A stretch of 24,136 bases of DNA from UBA2093 sp049454855 (lineage in GTDB: Bacteria; Actinomycetota; Acidimicrobiia; Acidimicrobiales; Ilumatobacteraceae). The notes under the pieces were generated by a model. That model saw only the letters and a list, made by a program, of their open reading frames with translations, did not search any database and had not been told where the DNA came from. The position numbers were made by a program, and so were the translations under genes. Position 1 is the first letter of the stretch. Each line of letters opens with the position of its first letter. The stretch covers positions 1 through 24,136 of the forward strand of contig JBMUAQ010000020.1 in the NCBI GenBank assembly GCA_049454855.1. The letters run 5' to 3'. Positions 12,676 to 20,327 of the stretch are shown here, piece after piece.

Positions 12676-14637
12676 TCAGGAACCGCGGTGTGATGCGGCG
12701 AGCTGTGCCACCTCACGCATGATCCGGCCGATGTCGAAGTCCTTCGGGGTGTAGACGGCGGCCACACCACGGTCGCGGAGCCTGGTGCGGTCCTCCTCGG
12801 GGATGATGCCGCCCACGATGACCGGTGCGTCGACGCCCTCGGCCCTCAGCCTGTCGACGACCTCCGGGACCAGTTCCATGTGCGAGCCGGAGAGGATCGA
12901 GAGCCCGACGACGTCGGGGTCCTCGTCCCGCGCGCTCGCCACGATCTGCTCGGGCGTCATCCGGATGCCCCCGTAGACGACCTCCATGCCTGCATCGCGC
13001 GCGGCCACAGCGATCTGCTCGGCCCCGTTGCTGTGCCCGTCGAGCCCGGGCTTGGCCACGAGGAACCTCGGCGGTCCACCCGCCATGGTGCGCACGAAGT
13101 CGGCGACCTCGGCGAGCTCGTCGGTGCGCCGACCGACCGCCGCGTTCACGCCCGTCGGTGCCCTGAACTCGCCGAACACCTCGCGCAGCACCCCGGCCCA
13201 TTCACCGGTGGTGCCCCCTGCGAGTGCGAGTGCAATGGACGGCTCCATGATGTTGGTGCCGTCCTCCGCGGCCCGGCGCAGCCCCGCAAGGGCAGCCTCG
13301 ACCGCGGCGGCGTCGCGCGAGCGGCGCCACCCCTCGACCTCGGCCACGGTTTCGCGTTCGGTCGCCGGGTCGACGATGAGGATGTTGTCGCCGCCGGCGA
13401 GCGGCGAGGCCTCGAACTCGGTGAACGAGTTGACGCCGACGACGGTCTGTTCCCCGGACTCGATCCGGCGCGTGCGCTCGGCCATCGACCGCACGAGACG
13501 ACCCTTCAGTTCGTCGACCGCCGCGAAGGCACCGCCCATGGCGAGCACCTCCTGCAGCTCCGCCCAGGCGGCGTCCCGCAGCTCGGCTGTGCGGGCCTCG
13601 ATCACGTGCGAACCGTCGAAGATGTCGCCGTACTCGAGGAGGTCGGTCTCGAACGCGAGCACCTGCTGCATGCGCAACGACCACTGCTGGTCCCACGGCC
13701 GCGGCAGACCAAGGGCCTCGTTCCACGCGGGCAGCTGCACACTGCGCGCCCTCGCCCGCTTGGACAGGGTGACCGCGAGCATCTCGAGCACGATGCGCTG
13801 CACGTTGTTCTCCGGCTGCGCCTCGGTCAGGCCGAGCGAGTTCACCTGCACGCCGTAGCGGAACCGCCGTGCCTTGGGGTCCTGCACGCCGTACCGCTCG
13901 ACCGCGATGCGCTCCCAGAGATCGGTGAAGGCGCGCAACTTGCAGACCTCCTCGACGAACCTGATGCCTGCATTCACGAAGAACGAGATCGAGCCGAACA
14001 CCTGGTCGAACTGCGCAGGGTCGACCTGGCCGCTGTCGCGGACCGCGTCGAGCACGTCGATGGCTGTGGCGAGCGAGAACGCGATTTCCTGGACAGGCGT
14101 GGCACCTGCCTCCTGAAGGTGGTACGAGCACACGTTCATCGGGTTCCACTTGGGGGCGTTCGCCGAGCACCACGCGATCATGTCGACGATCAGCCTGCGC
14201 GACGGGCCGGGCGGGAAGATGTAGGTGCCGCGCGACAGGTACTCCTTCACGATGTCGTTCTGCGTCGTCCCGCGCAGCTCGACGGACTCGACACCCTGCT
14301 CCCGCGCGTTCGCCACGTACAGGGCGAGCAACCACGCCGCCGTTGCGTTGATCGTCATCGAGGTGTTCATGCGACCGGGCGGGATGGACTCCAGCAGCGT
14401 GCGCATGTGGCCGAGGTGTGCGACGGGAACACCCACCTTGCCGACCTCACCGCGGGCGAGGATGTGGTCCGGGTCGTAGCCGGTCTGGGTGGGCAGGTCG
14501 AAGGCGATGCTGAGGCCGGTCTGGCCCTTCGCGAGGTTGGTGCGGTACAGCTGGTTCGATGCACGGGCCGACGAGTGGCCCGAGTACGTCCGCATCATCC
14601 AGGGTTCGTCGCGCTTCTTGGACCGGTCCTCGTTCAC
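12676..14637 (-). CDS. meaA: Cobalamin-dependent acyl-CoA mutase, MeaA / ethylmalonyl-CoA mutase type
   Basis: A 653-residue mutase of the methylmalonyl-CoA mutase superfamily. The N-terminal TIM-barrel begins early (RTYSGHSSARASNQLY) and includes FDLPTQTGYDPDH, MNTSMTINAT and GTTQNDIVKEY. The C-terminal B12 domain carries D533-G-H535-S-N-G538, whose His ligates cobalt. One short chain without a separate small subunit, plus the PTQTGYDPDH wording, fits the MeaA/ethylmalonyl-CoA mutase branch better than MutA/MutB. Ethylmalonyl-CoA mutase converts (2R)-ethylmalonyl-CoA to methylsuccinyl-CoA in the ethylmalonyl-CoA route of acetyl-CoA assimilation. Isobutyryl-CoA mutase-like activity is an alternative. 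GTG 14637 follows a CATACT -10 by 6 bases. A 3-hydroxyacyl-CoA dehydrogenase lies upstream. Confidence 0.85.
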   Translation of the reverse strand: MNEDRSKKRDEPWMMRTYSGHSSARASNQLYRTNLAKGQTGLSIAFDLPTQTGYDPDHILARGEVGKVGVPVAHLGHMRTLLESIPPGRMNTSMTINATAAWLLALYVANAREQGVESVELRGTTQNDIVKEYLSRGTYIFPPGPSRRLIVDMIAWCSANAPKWNPMNVCSYHLQEAGATPVQEIAFSLATAIDVLDAVRDSGQVDPAQFDQVFGSISFFVNAGIRFVEEVCKLRAFTDLWERIAVERYGVQDPKARRFRYGVQVNSLGLTEAQPENNVQRIVLEMLAVTLSKRARARSVQLPAWNEALGLPRPWDQQWSLRMQQVLAFETDLLEYGDIFDGSHVIEARTAELRDAAWAELQEVLAMGGAFAAVDELKGRLVRSMAERTRRIESGEQTVVGVNSFTEFEASPLAGGDNILIVDPATERETVAEVEGWRRSRDAAAVEAALAGLRRAAEDGTNIMEPSIALALAGGTTGEWAGVLREVFGEFRAPTGVNAAVGRRTDELAEVADFVRTMAGGPPRFLVAKPGLDGHSNGAEQIAVAARDAGMEVVYGGIRMTPEQIVASARDEDPDVVGLSILSGSHMELVPEVVDRLRAEGVDAPVIVGGIIPEEDRTRLRDRGVAAVYTPKDFDIGRIMREVAQLAASHRGS

Positions 14638-14643
14638 GGGTCA

Positions 14644-14649
14644 AGTATG
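14644..14649 (-). promoter_or_regulatory. -10 box for meaA
   Basis: CATACT on the minus strand (one mismatch to TATACT) lies 6 bases before GTG 14637. It is a weaker member of the leaderless series because the first T is missing. Confidence 0.4.
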
Positions 14650-14701
14650 GCGAGCATCCATTGCTTCGCCACGGGCCGGCGGGGCGTTCGTCGCCGGGCA
14701 A

Positions 14702-15343
14702 TCAGTCGAGGGCGCCGGCCAGCATCCGCAGGTAGTCGTTGCGGGGAACCTCGATGCATCCCAGGGACTCCAGGTGGGACGTGCACCACTGGGTGTCCAG
14801 CAGGGTGCAGCCCTCTGCGCGCAGCCTGTCGACGAGGTGCATCACGGCGACCTTCGATGCATCGGTGCGCAGGTGGAACATCGATTCCCCGGCGAAGAAC
14901 CGGTCGATGCGCACCCCGTAGAGGCCGCCCACGATGTGGCCGTCCGCGTCGCGGACCTCCACGCTCATGGCATGGCCGGCATCGTGGAGCCGGCTGTATG
15001 CCCGCACGAACTCATCCGTGATCCAGTTCCCCTCTCGGTGGGTCGTGCCGCACAGTTCCACGACCCGTCGGAACTCGGAGTCGAACGTGACCGTGAAGTC
15101 ACGCGCACTGCGGCGCATCGACCGTGTGACCCGGAGGCCATTGAGCGGCAGCACACCGCGTGCCAACGGTGACCACCACCCGAGTGTCTCCTTCATGCGG
15201 TCGATGTGCATGGGGAACATGCCGTGCGTGTAGGCGTACAGCAGCGTGTCGGTCTCGAGATCCGCACCGACCGCGACGACCTCGTCGTCCGGCCATTTCT
15301 CCGCGGGCGGGAACCTCCAGCGGCAGTCGTCGAAGCGAGGCAC
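14702..15343 (-). CDS. aat: Leucyl/phenylalanyl-tRNA--protein transferase
   Basis: A 213-residue enzyme that transfers Leu or Phe from tRNA to proteins with N-terminal Arg or Lys, marking them for ClpS/ClpAP degradation. Family blocks are intact: FPPAEKW near the start, YTHGMFPM, GWWSPLARGVL, GNWITDEFVRAY and FFAGESMF with E153. LLDTQW follows, with D183 and Q185 matching the catalytic Gln/Asp region of E. coli Aat. The start is GTG 15343, which gives the normal N-terminus and lies 17 bases after the stop of the dehydrogenase gene. No strong Shine-Dalgarno sequence is evident, so coupling to that gene is likely. Confidence 0.92.
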   Translation of the reverse strand: MPRFDDCRWRFPPAEKWPDDEVVAVGADLETDTLLYAYTHGMFPMHIDRMKETLGWWSPLARGVLPLNGLRVTRSMRRSARDFTVTFDSEFRRVVELCGTTHREGNWITDEFVRAYSRLHDAGHAMSVEVRDADGHIVGGLYGVRIDRFFAGESMFHLRTDASKVAVMHLVDRLRAEGCTLLDTQWCTSHLESLGCIEVPRNDYLRMLAGALD

Positions 15344-15360
15344 GCGTGGTTCCGTGCGGA

Positions 15361-16212
15361 TCAGTAGCTGTAGAAGCCCTCGCCGCTCTTGCGTCCGAGC
15401 TTGCCGGCGGCCACCAGCCTGCGGAGGGTGGGCACCGGCGCGTAGTTCGGGTCGGCGAACTCCGCGTGCAGTGCCTCGAGGATGGAGAGCGAGGTGTCGA
15501 GGCCGACGAGGTCGAGAAGTGCGAACGGTCCCATCGGGAAGTTGCACCCACCCTTCATTGCCGCGTCGATGTCCTCCATCGACGCGGTGCCGGTCTCCCA
15601 GATCCTGATCGCGTTGTTGAGATAGGGGAAGAGCAGTGCGTTCACGATGAAGCCGGCACGGTCCTTCACCTGCACGCCCGTCTTTCCGCACTTCGCCACG
15701 AACTCGTTCGCCTCGGCGATGGTGTCGTCGCTTGCGGTGATCGGGTTGACCACCTCGACCAGCGGCATCGCGGTGGCCGGGTTGAAGAAGTGGATGCCGC
15801 ACACCCTGTCTGGACGTGACGTTGCCATCGCCATCTCGACAACCGGGAGGGTGCTGGTGTTGGTGGCAAGGAGTGCACCGGGCTTCACCGCCGCGTCGAG
15901 CTCGGCGAAGAGGGCCTTCTTCACGGCGAGATCCTCGACGACGGACTCGATGACGAGGTCACAGTCGGCAAGATCGGCGATCTTGTCCGTTGCGCTCAGG
16001 CGGGACAGCACGGCAGCCTTGTCGTCGGCGGAGATCTTCTCGCGCTGGACCTGCTTGTCGAGGCCCTTCTCGATGGAGGTGAGCATCGCCTCGGCGGCGG
16101 ACTTGCTGCGCGAGCGCACCACGACCTCGTACCCGGCCTTTGCTGCCACCTCGGCGAGACCGGAACCCATGATTCCGGAGCCGCAGATCCCGACTTTCTT
16201 CGTTGTTGCCAT
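15361..16212 (-). CDS. 3-hydroxybutyryl-CoA (3-hydroxyacyl-CoA) dehydrogenase
   Basis: A 283-residue NAD(P)-dependent dehydrogenase, the usual length of the short single-function family. The Rossmann motif GICGSGIMGSGLAE (8-21) binds the nucleotide. NTSTLPV, GIHFFNPATAMPLVEV (catalytic His, with Glu in the VEV part) and KDRAGFIVNALLFPYLNNA are family signatures. The C-terminal helical domain includes GPFALLDLVGLD and ends in GRKSGEGFYSY. It interconverts acetoacetyl-CoA and 3-hydroxybutyryl-CoA. A TACCCT -10 lies 6 bases before ATG 16212. Linkage to meaA suggests a role in C4-CoA metabolism, either ethylmalonyl-CoA pathway or fatty-acid oxidation. Confidence 0.93.
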   Translation of the reverse strand: MATTKKVGICGSGIMGSGLAEVAAKAGYEVVVRSRSKSAAEAMLTSIEKGLDKQVQREKISADDKAAVLSRLSATDKIADLADCDLVIESVVEDLAVKKALFAELDAAVKPGALLATNTSTLPVVEMAMATSRPDRVCGIHFFNPATAMPLVEVVNPITASDDTIAEANEFVAKCGKTGVQVKDRAGFIVNALLFPYLNNAIRIWETGTASMEDIDAAMKGGCNFPMGPFALLDLVGLDTSLSILEALHAEFADPNYAPVPTLRRLVAAGKLGRKSGEGFYSY

Positions 16213-16218
16213 GGCGCG

Positions 16219-16224
16219 AGGGTA
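16219..16224 (-). promoter_or_regulatory. -10 box for the 3-hydroxyacyl-CoA dehydrogenase unit
   Basis: TACCCT on the minus strand lies 6 bases before ATG 16212 with no Shine-Dalgarno sequence. It probably drives the dehydrogenase and aat, and perhaps meaA by read-through. Confidence 0.5.
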
Positions 16225-16267
16225 GTGCCGGGGACGGTGCCCCCACCCAATCGGGCCGGGTCCCGGA

Positions 16268-17080
16268 CTAGCTCTCGGAGATGGTGACGGAGCGGATCTC
16301 CACGGTGCGGCTCGGCGCACCACCGAGGTCGCCCTCGCCGGAGTTCAGTCCGAGAATCGCCTTCACGACCTCCAGCCCCTCCGACACCTTGCCGAACGTG
16401 ACGTACGTACCCTGGCTGTCGAGCAGCGACGCCTTCGGGCCGGCCACGAAGAACCACTGGCCACCCGCGGAGTCGGGTGCCGAGGTGCGGGCCATCACGA
16501 GGTCACCTTCGGCGTACTTGAAACTGTTGCCCTCGTCCTTGATCGAGTACCCGGGGTCGTCGGTGTTGCCCGCACCGCCACCCTGGATGATGTCGATGCT
16601 GGGGTCGGTGCGGAACACGTACGAGCCGTCGTAGTACCCGTAGCGCGAGAGCACCACGAAGTTGTTCACCGTGTTGGGCGTCTTCTCGGTGTCGAGGTCG
16701 ACGACGATCTTCCCCTCGGTGGTGTCGAACGTGGCCACGTACTTCTTCGCGGCATCGATGCAGGTGGGAGGTTCCTTCTCGAACGACGTCACCCGCTTCT
16801 CGGTGCCGTCGGTCTTCGGGCACGGGGTGTCGCCGGTGATTGCCTCGCCCGGGACCGTGGTGAGCGTGGGCGCGGTGTCCTCGGCGGGCACGGTGTCCTC
16901 GACGACGCTGTCGTCACCGCCGGAGACTGAGATCGCCACCACGATGACGAGGATGACGGCCGCGAGCCCACCCCACTTGAGCGCCCGGCCCTTCACGCGG
17001 TCTCGCCGCTGACGGCGGGCCATCGCCTCGCGGGCGGCGGCCCTGTTCTGCTTCTGCCTGTTGCGCTTGTCGGTACCCAC
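16268..17080 (-). CDS. Membrane-anchored cyclophilin-type peptidyl-prolyl isomerase
   Basis: A 270-residue protein. It has a strongly basic cytoplasmic N-terminus (1-35), one transmembrane helix at about 36-52, an acidic/Thr-Pro-rich linker, and an extracytoplasmic cyclophilin domain (about 110-268). Cyclophilin features include EGKIVVDLDTEKTPNTVNNF, VFRTDPSIDIIQGG (keeping the catalytic Arg but lacking the FH of FHR), GQWFFV and GTYVTFGKVSEGL. It likely assists folding of exported proteins. Two Cys (about 88 and 108) before the domain could form a disulfide. GTG 17080 is chosen because the basic leader begins here and a TAGCCT box lies 9 bases upstream. The gene is divergent from lysC. Confidence 0.9.
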   Translation of the reverse strand: MGTDKRNRQKQNRAAAREAMARRQRRDRVKGRALKWGGLAAVILVIVVAISVSGGDDSVVEDTVPAEDTAPTLTTVPGEAITGDTPCPKTDGTEKRVTSFEKEPPTCIDAAKKYVATFDTTEGKIVVDLDTEKTPNTVNNFVVLSRYGYYDGSYVFRTDPSIDIIQGGGAGNTDDPGYSIKDEGNSFKYAEGDLVMARTSAPDSAGGQWFFVAGPKASLLDSQGTYVTFGKVSEGLEVVKAILGLNSGEGDLGGAPSRTVEIRSVTISES

Positions 17081-17089
17081 GGAGAGGGA

Positions 17090-17095
17090 AGGCTA
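17090..17095 (-). promoter_or_regulatory. -10 box for the cyclophilin gene
   Basis: TAGCCT on the minus strand lies 9 bases before GTG 17080. The same hexamer on the other strand (17148-17153) serves lysC, so the divergent region carries two copies. Confidence 0.45.
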
Positions 17096-17147
17096 CTGCT
17101 GGGGGAACGGTGCCGAAAGTCGTGTTCCCCGTGCTGGGGGCCGCCGT

Positions 17148-17153
17148 TAGCCT
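17148..17153 (+). promoter_or_regulatory. -10 box for lysC
   Basis: TAGCCT lies 9 bases before GTG 17163, leaving at most a few untranslated bases. There is therefore no room for a lysine riboswitch or attenuator leader. Confidence 0.5.
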
Positions 17154-17162
17154 CGTGCACCT

Positions 17163-18422
17163 GTGGCACTCGTGGTCCAAAAATACGGCGGTACCTCAGT
17201 GGCCGACCCCGACCGCATCAAGGCGGTTGCGGACCACGTGGCGTTCACCCGCAACCACGGCAACGACGTCGTCGTCGTGGTGTCGGCGATGGGCAAGTCC
17301 ACCGACAACCTGATCAACCTGGCGAACGAGGTCTCCTCGGTCCAGCCCGGCCGCGAGATGGACATGCTGCTCACCGCCGGCGAACGGATCTCCATGTCCC
17401 TGCTCTCCATCGCCCTCGCCGGGATCGGCGTGGAGGCGGTCAGCTTCACCGGTTCGCAGGTGGGCATCATCACCGACACCGTGCACACGAAGGCCAAGAT
17501 CGTCGATGTCAAGGCCGACAGGGTGCGGGAGGCACTCTCGCAGGGCAAGGTCGCCGTGGTCGCGGGGTTCCAGGGGGTGTCCACCGACAGGGAGATCACC
17601 ACGCTCGGTCGCGGCGGAAGTGACACCACAGCGGTCGCTCTCGCCGCCGCCCTCGACGCTGATGTGTGCGAGATCTACACCGACGTGACCGGTGTCTTCA
17701 CCGCCGACCCCCGCATCGTGCCGCAGGCACGCAAGCTCCCGCGCCTCGAGTTCGAGGAGATGCTCGAGATGGCCGGGGCGGGCAGCAAGGTCCTCGCGCT
17801 GCGGTCTGTCGAGTTCGCGCGCAACCACAACGTCCCGATCCACGTGCGTTCCAGTTACACCTGGGAGCCCGGCACGTGGGTCTCCAACCAGCCGTCAGGG
17901 GAGAAGAACATGGAAGAGCCGATCATCTCCGGGGTCGTGCAGGATGCGAGCGAGTCCAAGGTCACCGTCATCGCGGTGCCCGACCGGCCCGGCGTGTCGG
18001 CGGCCCTCTTTGAGAACCTCGCGAACGCCAACATCAACGTCGACATGATCGTGCAGAACACCTCGAAGGACGGCCTCGCCGACATCTCCTTCACCGTGCC
18101 GAAGGCCGACATGCGCACCGCCGAGGAGATCGTGGGCCGGGTGGCCGACGAGATGGGTGCCCAGGCCGTCACCCACGACACCGACATCGCGAAGGTGTCC
18201 CTCGTGGGTGCGGGCATGAAGACCAGCCCGGGAATCGCCGCGAGGATGTTCCGCGTTCTCGCCGACAACGGGGTGAACATCCACATGATCTCCACCAGCA
18301 CGATCAGGGTGTCCGTGGTGATCTCCTCATCCGAGATGGAGACTGCCGTGCGGGCACTGCACACTGCCTTCGGTCTCGACTCCGGAACCTCGTACGCCGC
18401 ACCCTTGCCCGACCGCAAGTAG
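17163..18422 (+). CDS. lysC: Aspartate kinase, alpha subunit / full-length
   Basis: A 419-residue aspartokinase catalysing the first step of the Lys/Thr/Met pathway, ATP-dependent phosphorylation of aspartate. The kinase domain (1-about 245) contains KYGGTSV (7-13), LLTAGERISM, GFQGVSTDREITTLGRGGSDTTA and YTDVTGVFTADPR. Two ACT domains follow (about 262-335 and 342-410; VTVIAVPDRPGVSAALF and VSLVGAGMKTSPGIAARMF), the site of feedback control by Lys and Thr. Length and layout match the Corynebacterium alpha2beta2 enzyme. An internal ATG at codon 250 with its own Shine-Dalgarno sequence should yield the regulatory beta subunit. A methyltransferase gene and asd follow on the same strand. Confidence 0.95.
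   Translation: MALVVQKYGGTSVADPDRIKAVADHVAFTRNHGNDVVVVVSAMGKSTDNLINLANEVSSVQPGREMDMLLTAGERISMSLLSIALAGIGVEAVSFTGSQVGIITDTVHTKAKIVDVKADRVREALSQGKVAVVAGFQGVSTDREITTLGRGGSDTTAVALAAALDADVCEIYTDVTGVFTADPRIVPQARKLPRLEFEEMLEMAGAGSKVLALRSVEFARNHNVPIHVRSSYTWEPGTWVSNQPSGEKNMEEPIISGVVQDASESKVTVIAVPDRPGVSAALFENLANANINVDMIVQNTSKDGLADISFTVPKADMRTAEEIVGRVADEMGAQAVTHDTDIAKVSLVGAGMKTSPGIAARMFRVLADNGVNIHMISTSTIRVSVVISSSEMETAVRALHTAFGLDSGTSYAAPLPDRK
17897..18422 (+). CDS. lysC: Internal in-frame start for the aspartate kinase beta subunit (Shine-Dalgarno sequence plus CDS)
   Basis: AGGGGAG (17897-17903) lies 6 bases before ATG 17910, the in-frame codon 250 of lysC. This gives a 170-residue product (17910-18422) comprising only the two ACT domains, beginning MEEPIISGVV. 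In corynebacteria and bacilli the regulatory beta subunit of aspartokinase is made from exactly such an internal start. The Shine-Dalgarno match is better than at most gene starts in this window, which supports real use. Confidence 0.8.
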
Positions 18423-18432
18423 CGGCGCCTGA

Positions 18433-18438
18433 CACAAT
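18433..18438 (+). promoter_or_regulatory. Possible -10 box for the methyltransferase gene
   Basis: CACAAT (four of six matches to TATAAT) lies 6 bases before ATG 18445, matching the spacing of the leaderless series. Read-through from lysC, 22 bases upstream, is also possible. Confidence 0.35.
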
Positions 18439-18444
18439 CGGGGG

Positions 18445-19293
18445 ATGACCGGTCGCCGCAGACAGCTGACGCCCTGGAGGGCCGCCGGCACCCGCACCGA
18501 GGCACGCCGGTCGGCCGATGACGTGGTGCGCGAGACGGGCTGGGTGTTCAACAACCTCACGGGGGCCGAACTGAGTCTCGAGAGTTTCGTCCGCACGGGC
18601 GATGCCGAGGTCGACGTCTACGTCGACCGCTTCGGATGGAACGAGTCATGCGGTTCGATGTCGCTGCTGGAGATCGGCTCGGGAATCGGCCGCATGACAG
18701 CGGGGTTCACCCGGCGCTTCGCCTCCGTCACCGCCACCGACGTCGACGCTGCCTTTCTCGAGCGCTGCCGCGAGACGGTCACGCGGTTCGGCAACCCGGC
18801 CTCGCTGCGGACGGTGCACATCCCCGACGGGAACTCCCTGGCAGTTCCCGACTCCAGTGTCGACGCAGTCTTCTCCTACATCGTGATGCAGCACTGCAGG
18901 GCCAGTGATGCCCTGCGACTGACGCGTGAATCGGTGCGGGTGCTGCGTCCGGGTGGTTGGTTGGCGCTCAACTTCCGCACGTGGGTACCCGAGGATGCGC
19001 TGCTCGTGCCGGCAGGAGCCGTGGTGCGCTCCCTCTGGCATGCCCCTGCCATCGGTCCGAGGTTGTCACGCTGGCGGTGGTCCACTCGGCTCGGGTGGCA
19101 GGCCAACCGTCTCGACCCGCGCCGTGTTCTCGCCACCGTCGAGGCGACCGGGGTGGACCTCGAGTCGGTGGTGGTGCTGCACCACCCGGGTCGCCCGCAG
19201 CGCGACGTGACCTTCCGCGACGGACCCGTGGAACAGCGCGACCTCGACGTGGCGAACAAAAGCCATTGGTGGCTGCTGGCGCGCCGTCGTTAG
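18445..19293 (+). CDS. Class I SAM-dependent methyltransferase, substrate unknown
   Basis: A 282-residue Rossmann-fold methyltransferase. Motif I is LLEIGSGIGRMT (74-85), which binds SAM. D99 in TATDVD is the acidic residue after strand 2 that contacts the ribose. IPDGNSLAVPDSSVDAVFSYIVMQH is motifs II-III, and VLRPGGWLALNF is the post-motif region. The last 90 residues are Arg/Trp-rich and not recognised; they probably form the substrate region. There is no signal peptide or membrane segment. It sits between lysC and asd, but nothing in the sequence ties it to aspartate metabolism. Its TAG stop (19291-19293) forms the start of the asd -10 box. Confidence 0.8.
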   Translation: MTGRRRQLTPWRAAGTRTEARRSADDVVRETGWVFNNLTGAELSLESFVRTGDAEVDVYVDRFGWNESCGSMSLLEIGSGIGRMTAGFTRRFASVTATDVDAAFLERCRETVTRFGNPASLRTVHIPDGNSLAVPDSSVDAVFSYIVMQHCRASDALRLTRESVRVLRPGGWLALNFRTWVPEDALLVPAGAVVRSLWHAPAIGPRLSRWRWSTRLGWQANRLDPRRVLATVEATGVDLESVVVLHHPGRPQRDVTFRDGPVEQRDLDVANKSHWWLLARRR

Positions 19294-19296
19294 CCT
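19291..19296 (+). promoter_or_regulatory. -10 box for asd, containing the methyltransferase stop codon
   Basis: TAGCCT lies 8 bases before ATG 19305. Its TAG is the stop codon of the methyltransferase gene, the second such arrangement in the window. Confidence 0.5.
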
Positions 19297-19304
19297 CTCC
19301 GTTC

Positions 19305-20327
19305 ATGCGTGTCGGGGTCGTCGGTGCAACCGGTCAGGTGGGCAGTGTCATGCGCACCCTTCTCCTCGAGCGGAACTTCCCGCTCGACGAGGTGAGATTC
19401 TTCGCATCGGCGAGGTCGGCCGGCCGCACGATTGACTTCGGCGGCACGTCGGTGACCGTGGAGGACGCGTCCACGGCGGACCCCTCCGGACTCGACATTG
19501 CCCTGTTCTCGGCGGGTGCAACCTCCTCGCGTGAGCTCGCACCGCGCTTTGCCGCTGCGGGCGTGGTGGTGATCGACAACTCGAGCGCCTTCCGCATGGA
19601 CCCCGAGGTTCCGCTGGTGGTGAGCGAGGTGAACGGTCATCTCGCACGCACCGCACCGAAGCGGATCATTGCGAACCCGAACTGCACCACGATGGCGGCA
19701 ATGCCGGTGCTGAAGCCACTGCATGACGAGGCGGGACTCACGCGGATGATCGCCTCCACCTACCAGGCGGTGAGCGGCGCCGGTCTCGCGGGGGTGGAGG
19801 AACTCGACGGCCAGGTGCACAGCATGTCGGACGGCGCAGCGGGGCTCGCGTTCGACGGGCATGCCGTGAAGTGGCCCGAACCGAGGAAGTTCGCGCGGCC
19901 GATCGCGTTCAACGTGCTCCCGTTCGCGGGGGCGTTGGTGGACGACGGCGACGGCGAGACCGACGAGGAGAAGAAGCTGCGCAACGAGAGCCGCAAGATT
20001 CTCGGAATCCCCGGGCTGATGGTGTCGGGCACGTGCGTGCGGGTGCCGGTGTTCACGGGGCACTCCCTGGCACTCAATCTCGAGTTCGAGCGGCCGATCA
20101 CGGCCGTTCGTGCCACCGAACTTCTGTCATCTGCACCGGGTGTGGTGCTGAGTGACATCCCCACACCGCTACAGGCTGCGGGTCAGGACCCGAGCTACGT
20201 GGGCCGCATCAGGGCCGACCAGTCGGTTCCGGACGGGAGGGGACTGGCTCTCTTCGTGTCGAACGACAACCTGCGCAAGGGCGCCGCACTGAACGCCGTG
20301 CAGATTGCGGAGCTGCTTCTGGCCTGA
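19305..20327 (+). CDS. asd: Aspartate-semialdehyde dehydrogenase
   Basis: A 340-residue NADPH-dependent dehydrogenase converting aspartyl phosphate to aspartate semialdehyde, the step after LysC. GATGQVGSVM (7-16) is the nucleotide loop. SSAFRMD supplies phosphate-binding R97. C127 in NPNCTT is the nucleophile, Q153 lies in STYQAVSGAG, and R245 and H252 lie in CVRVPVFTGHS. The frame stays open upstream through the methyltransferase gene, but ATG 19305 gives the family N-terminus MRVGVVGATG and is 8 bases after a TAGCCT box. The gene ends in TGA directly abutting the TCA of the coiled-coil gene. Confidence 0.95.
   Translation: MRVGVVGATGQVGSVMRTLLLERNFPLDEVRFFASARSAGRTIDFGGTSVTVEDASTADPSGLDIALFSAGATSSRELAPRFAAAGVVVIDNSSAFRMDPEVPLVVSEVNGHLARTAPKRIIANPNCTTMAAMPVLKPLHDEAGLTRMIASTYQAVSGAGLAGVEELDGQVHSMSDGAAGLAFDGHAVKWPEPRKFARPIAFNVLPFAGALVDDGDGETDEEKKLRNESRKILGIPGLMVSGTCVRVPVFTGHSLALNLEFERPITAVRATELLSSAPGVVLSDIPTPLQAAGQDPSYVGRIRADQSVPDGRGLALFVSNDNLRKGAALNAVQIAELLLA

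Noticed and set aside
12672..12685. CGGTTC/GAACCG dyad at the meaA 3' end as terminator
   Set aside because: The loop would be only two bases, part of the dyad is coding, and no T-tract follows.
12880..15021. 713-codon plus-strand open frame opposite meaA and aat
   Set aside because: Composition is typical of an antisense frame in GC-rich DNA, and both minus-strand genes have clear conserved motifs.
17096..17147. Lysine riboswitch or attenuator upstream of lysC
   Set aside because: Only 82 bases separate the divergent starts and the predicted transcript begins within a few bases of the GTG.
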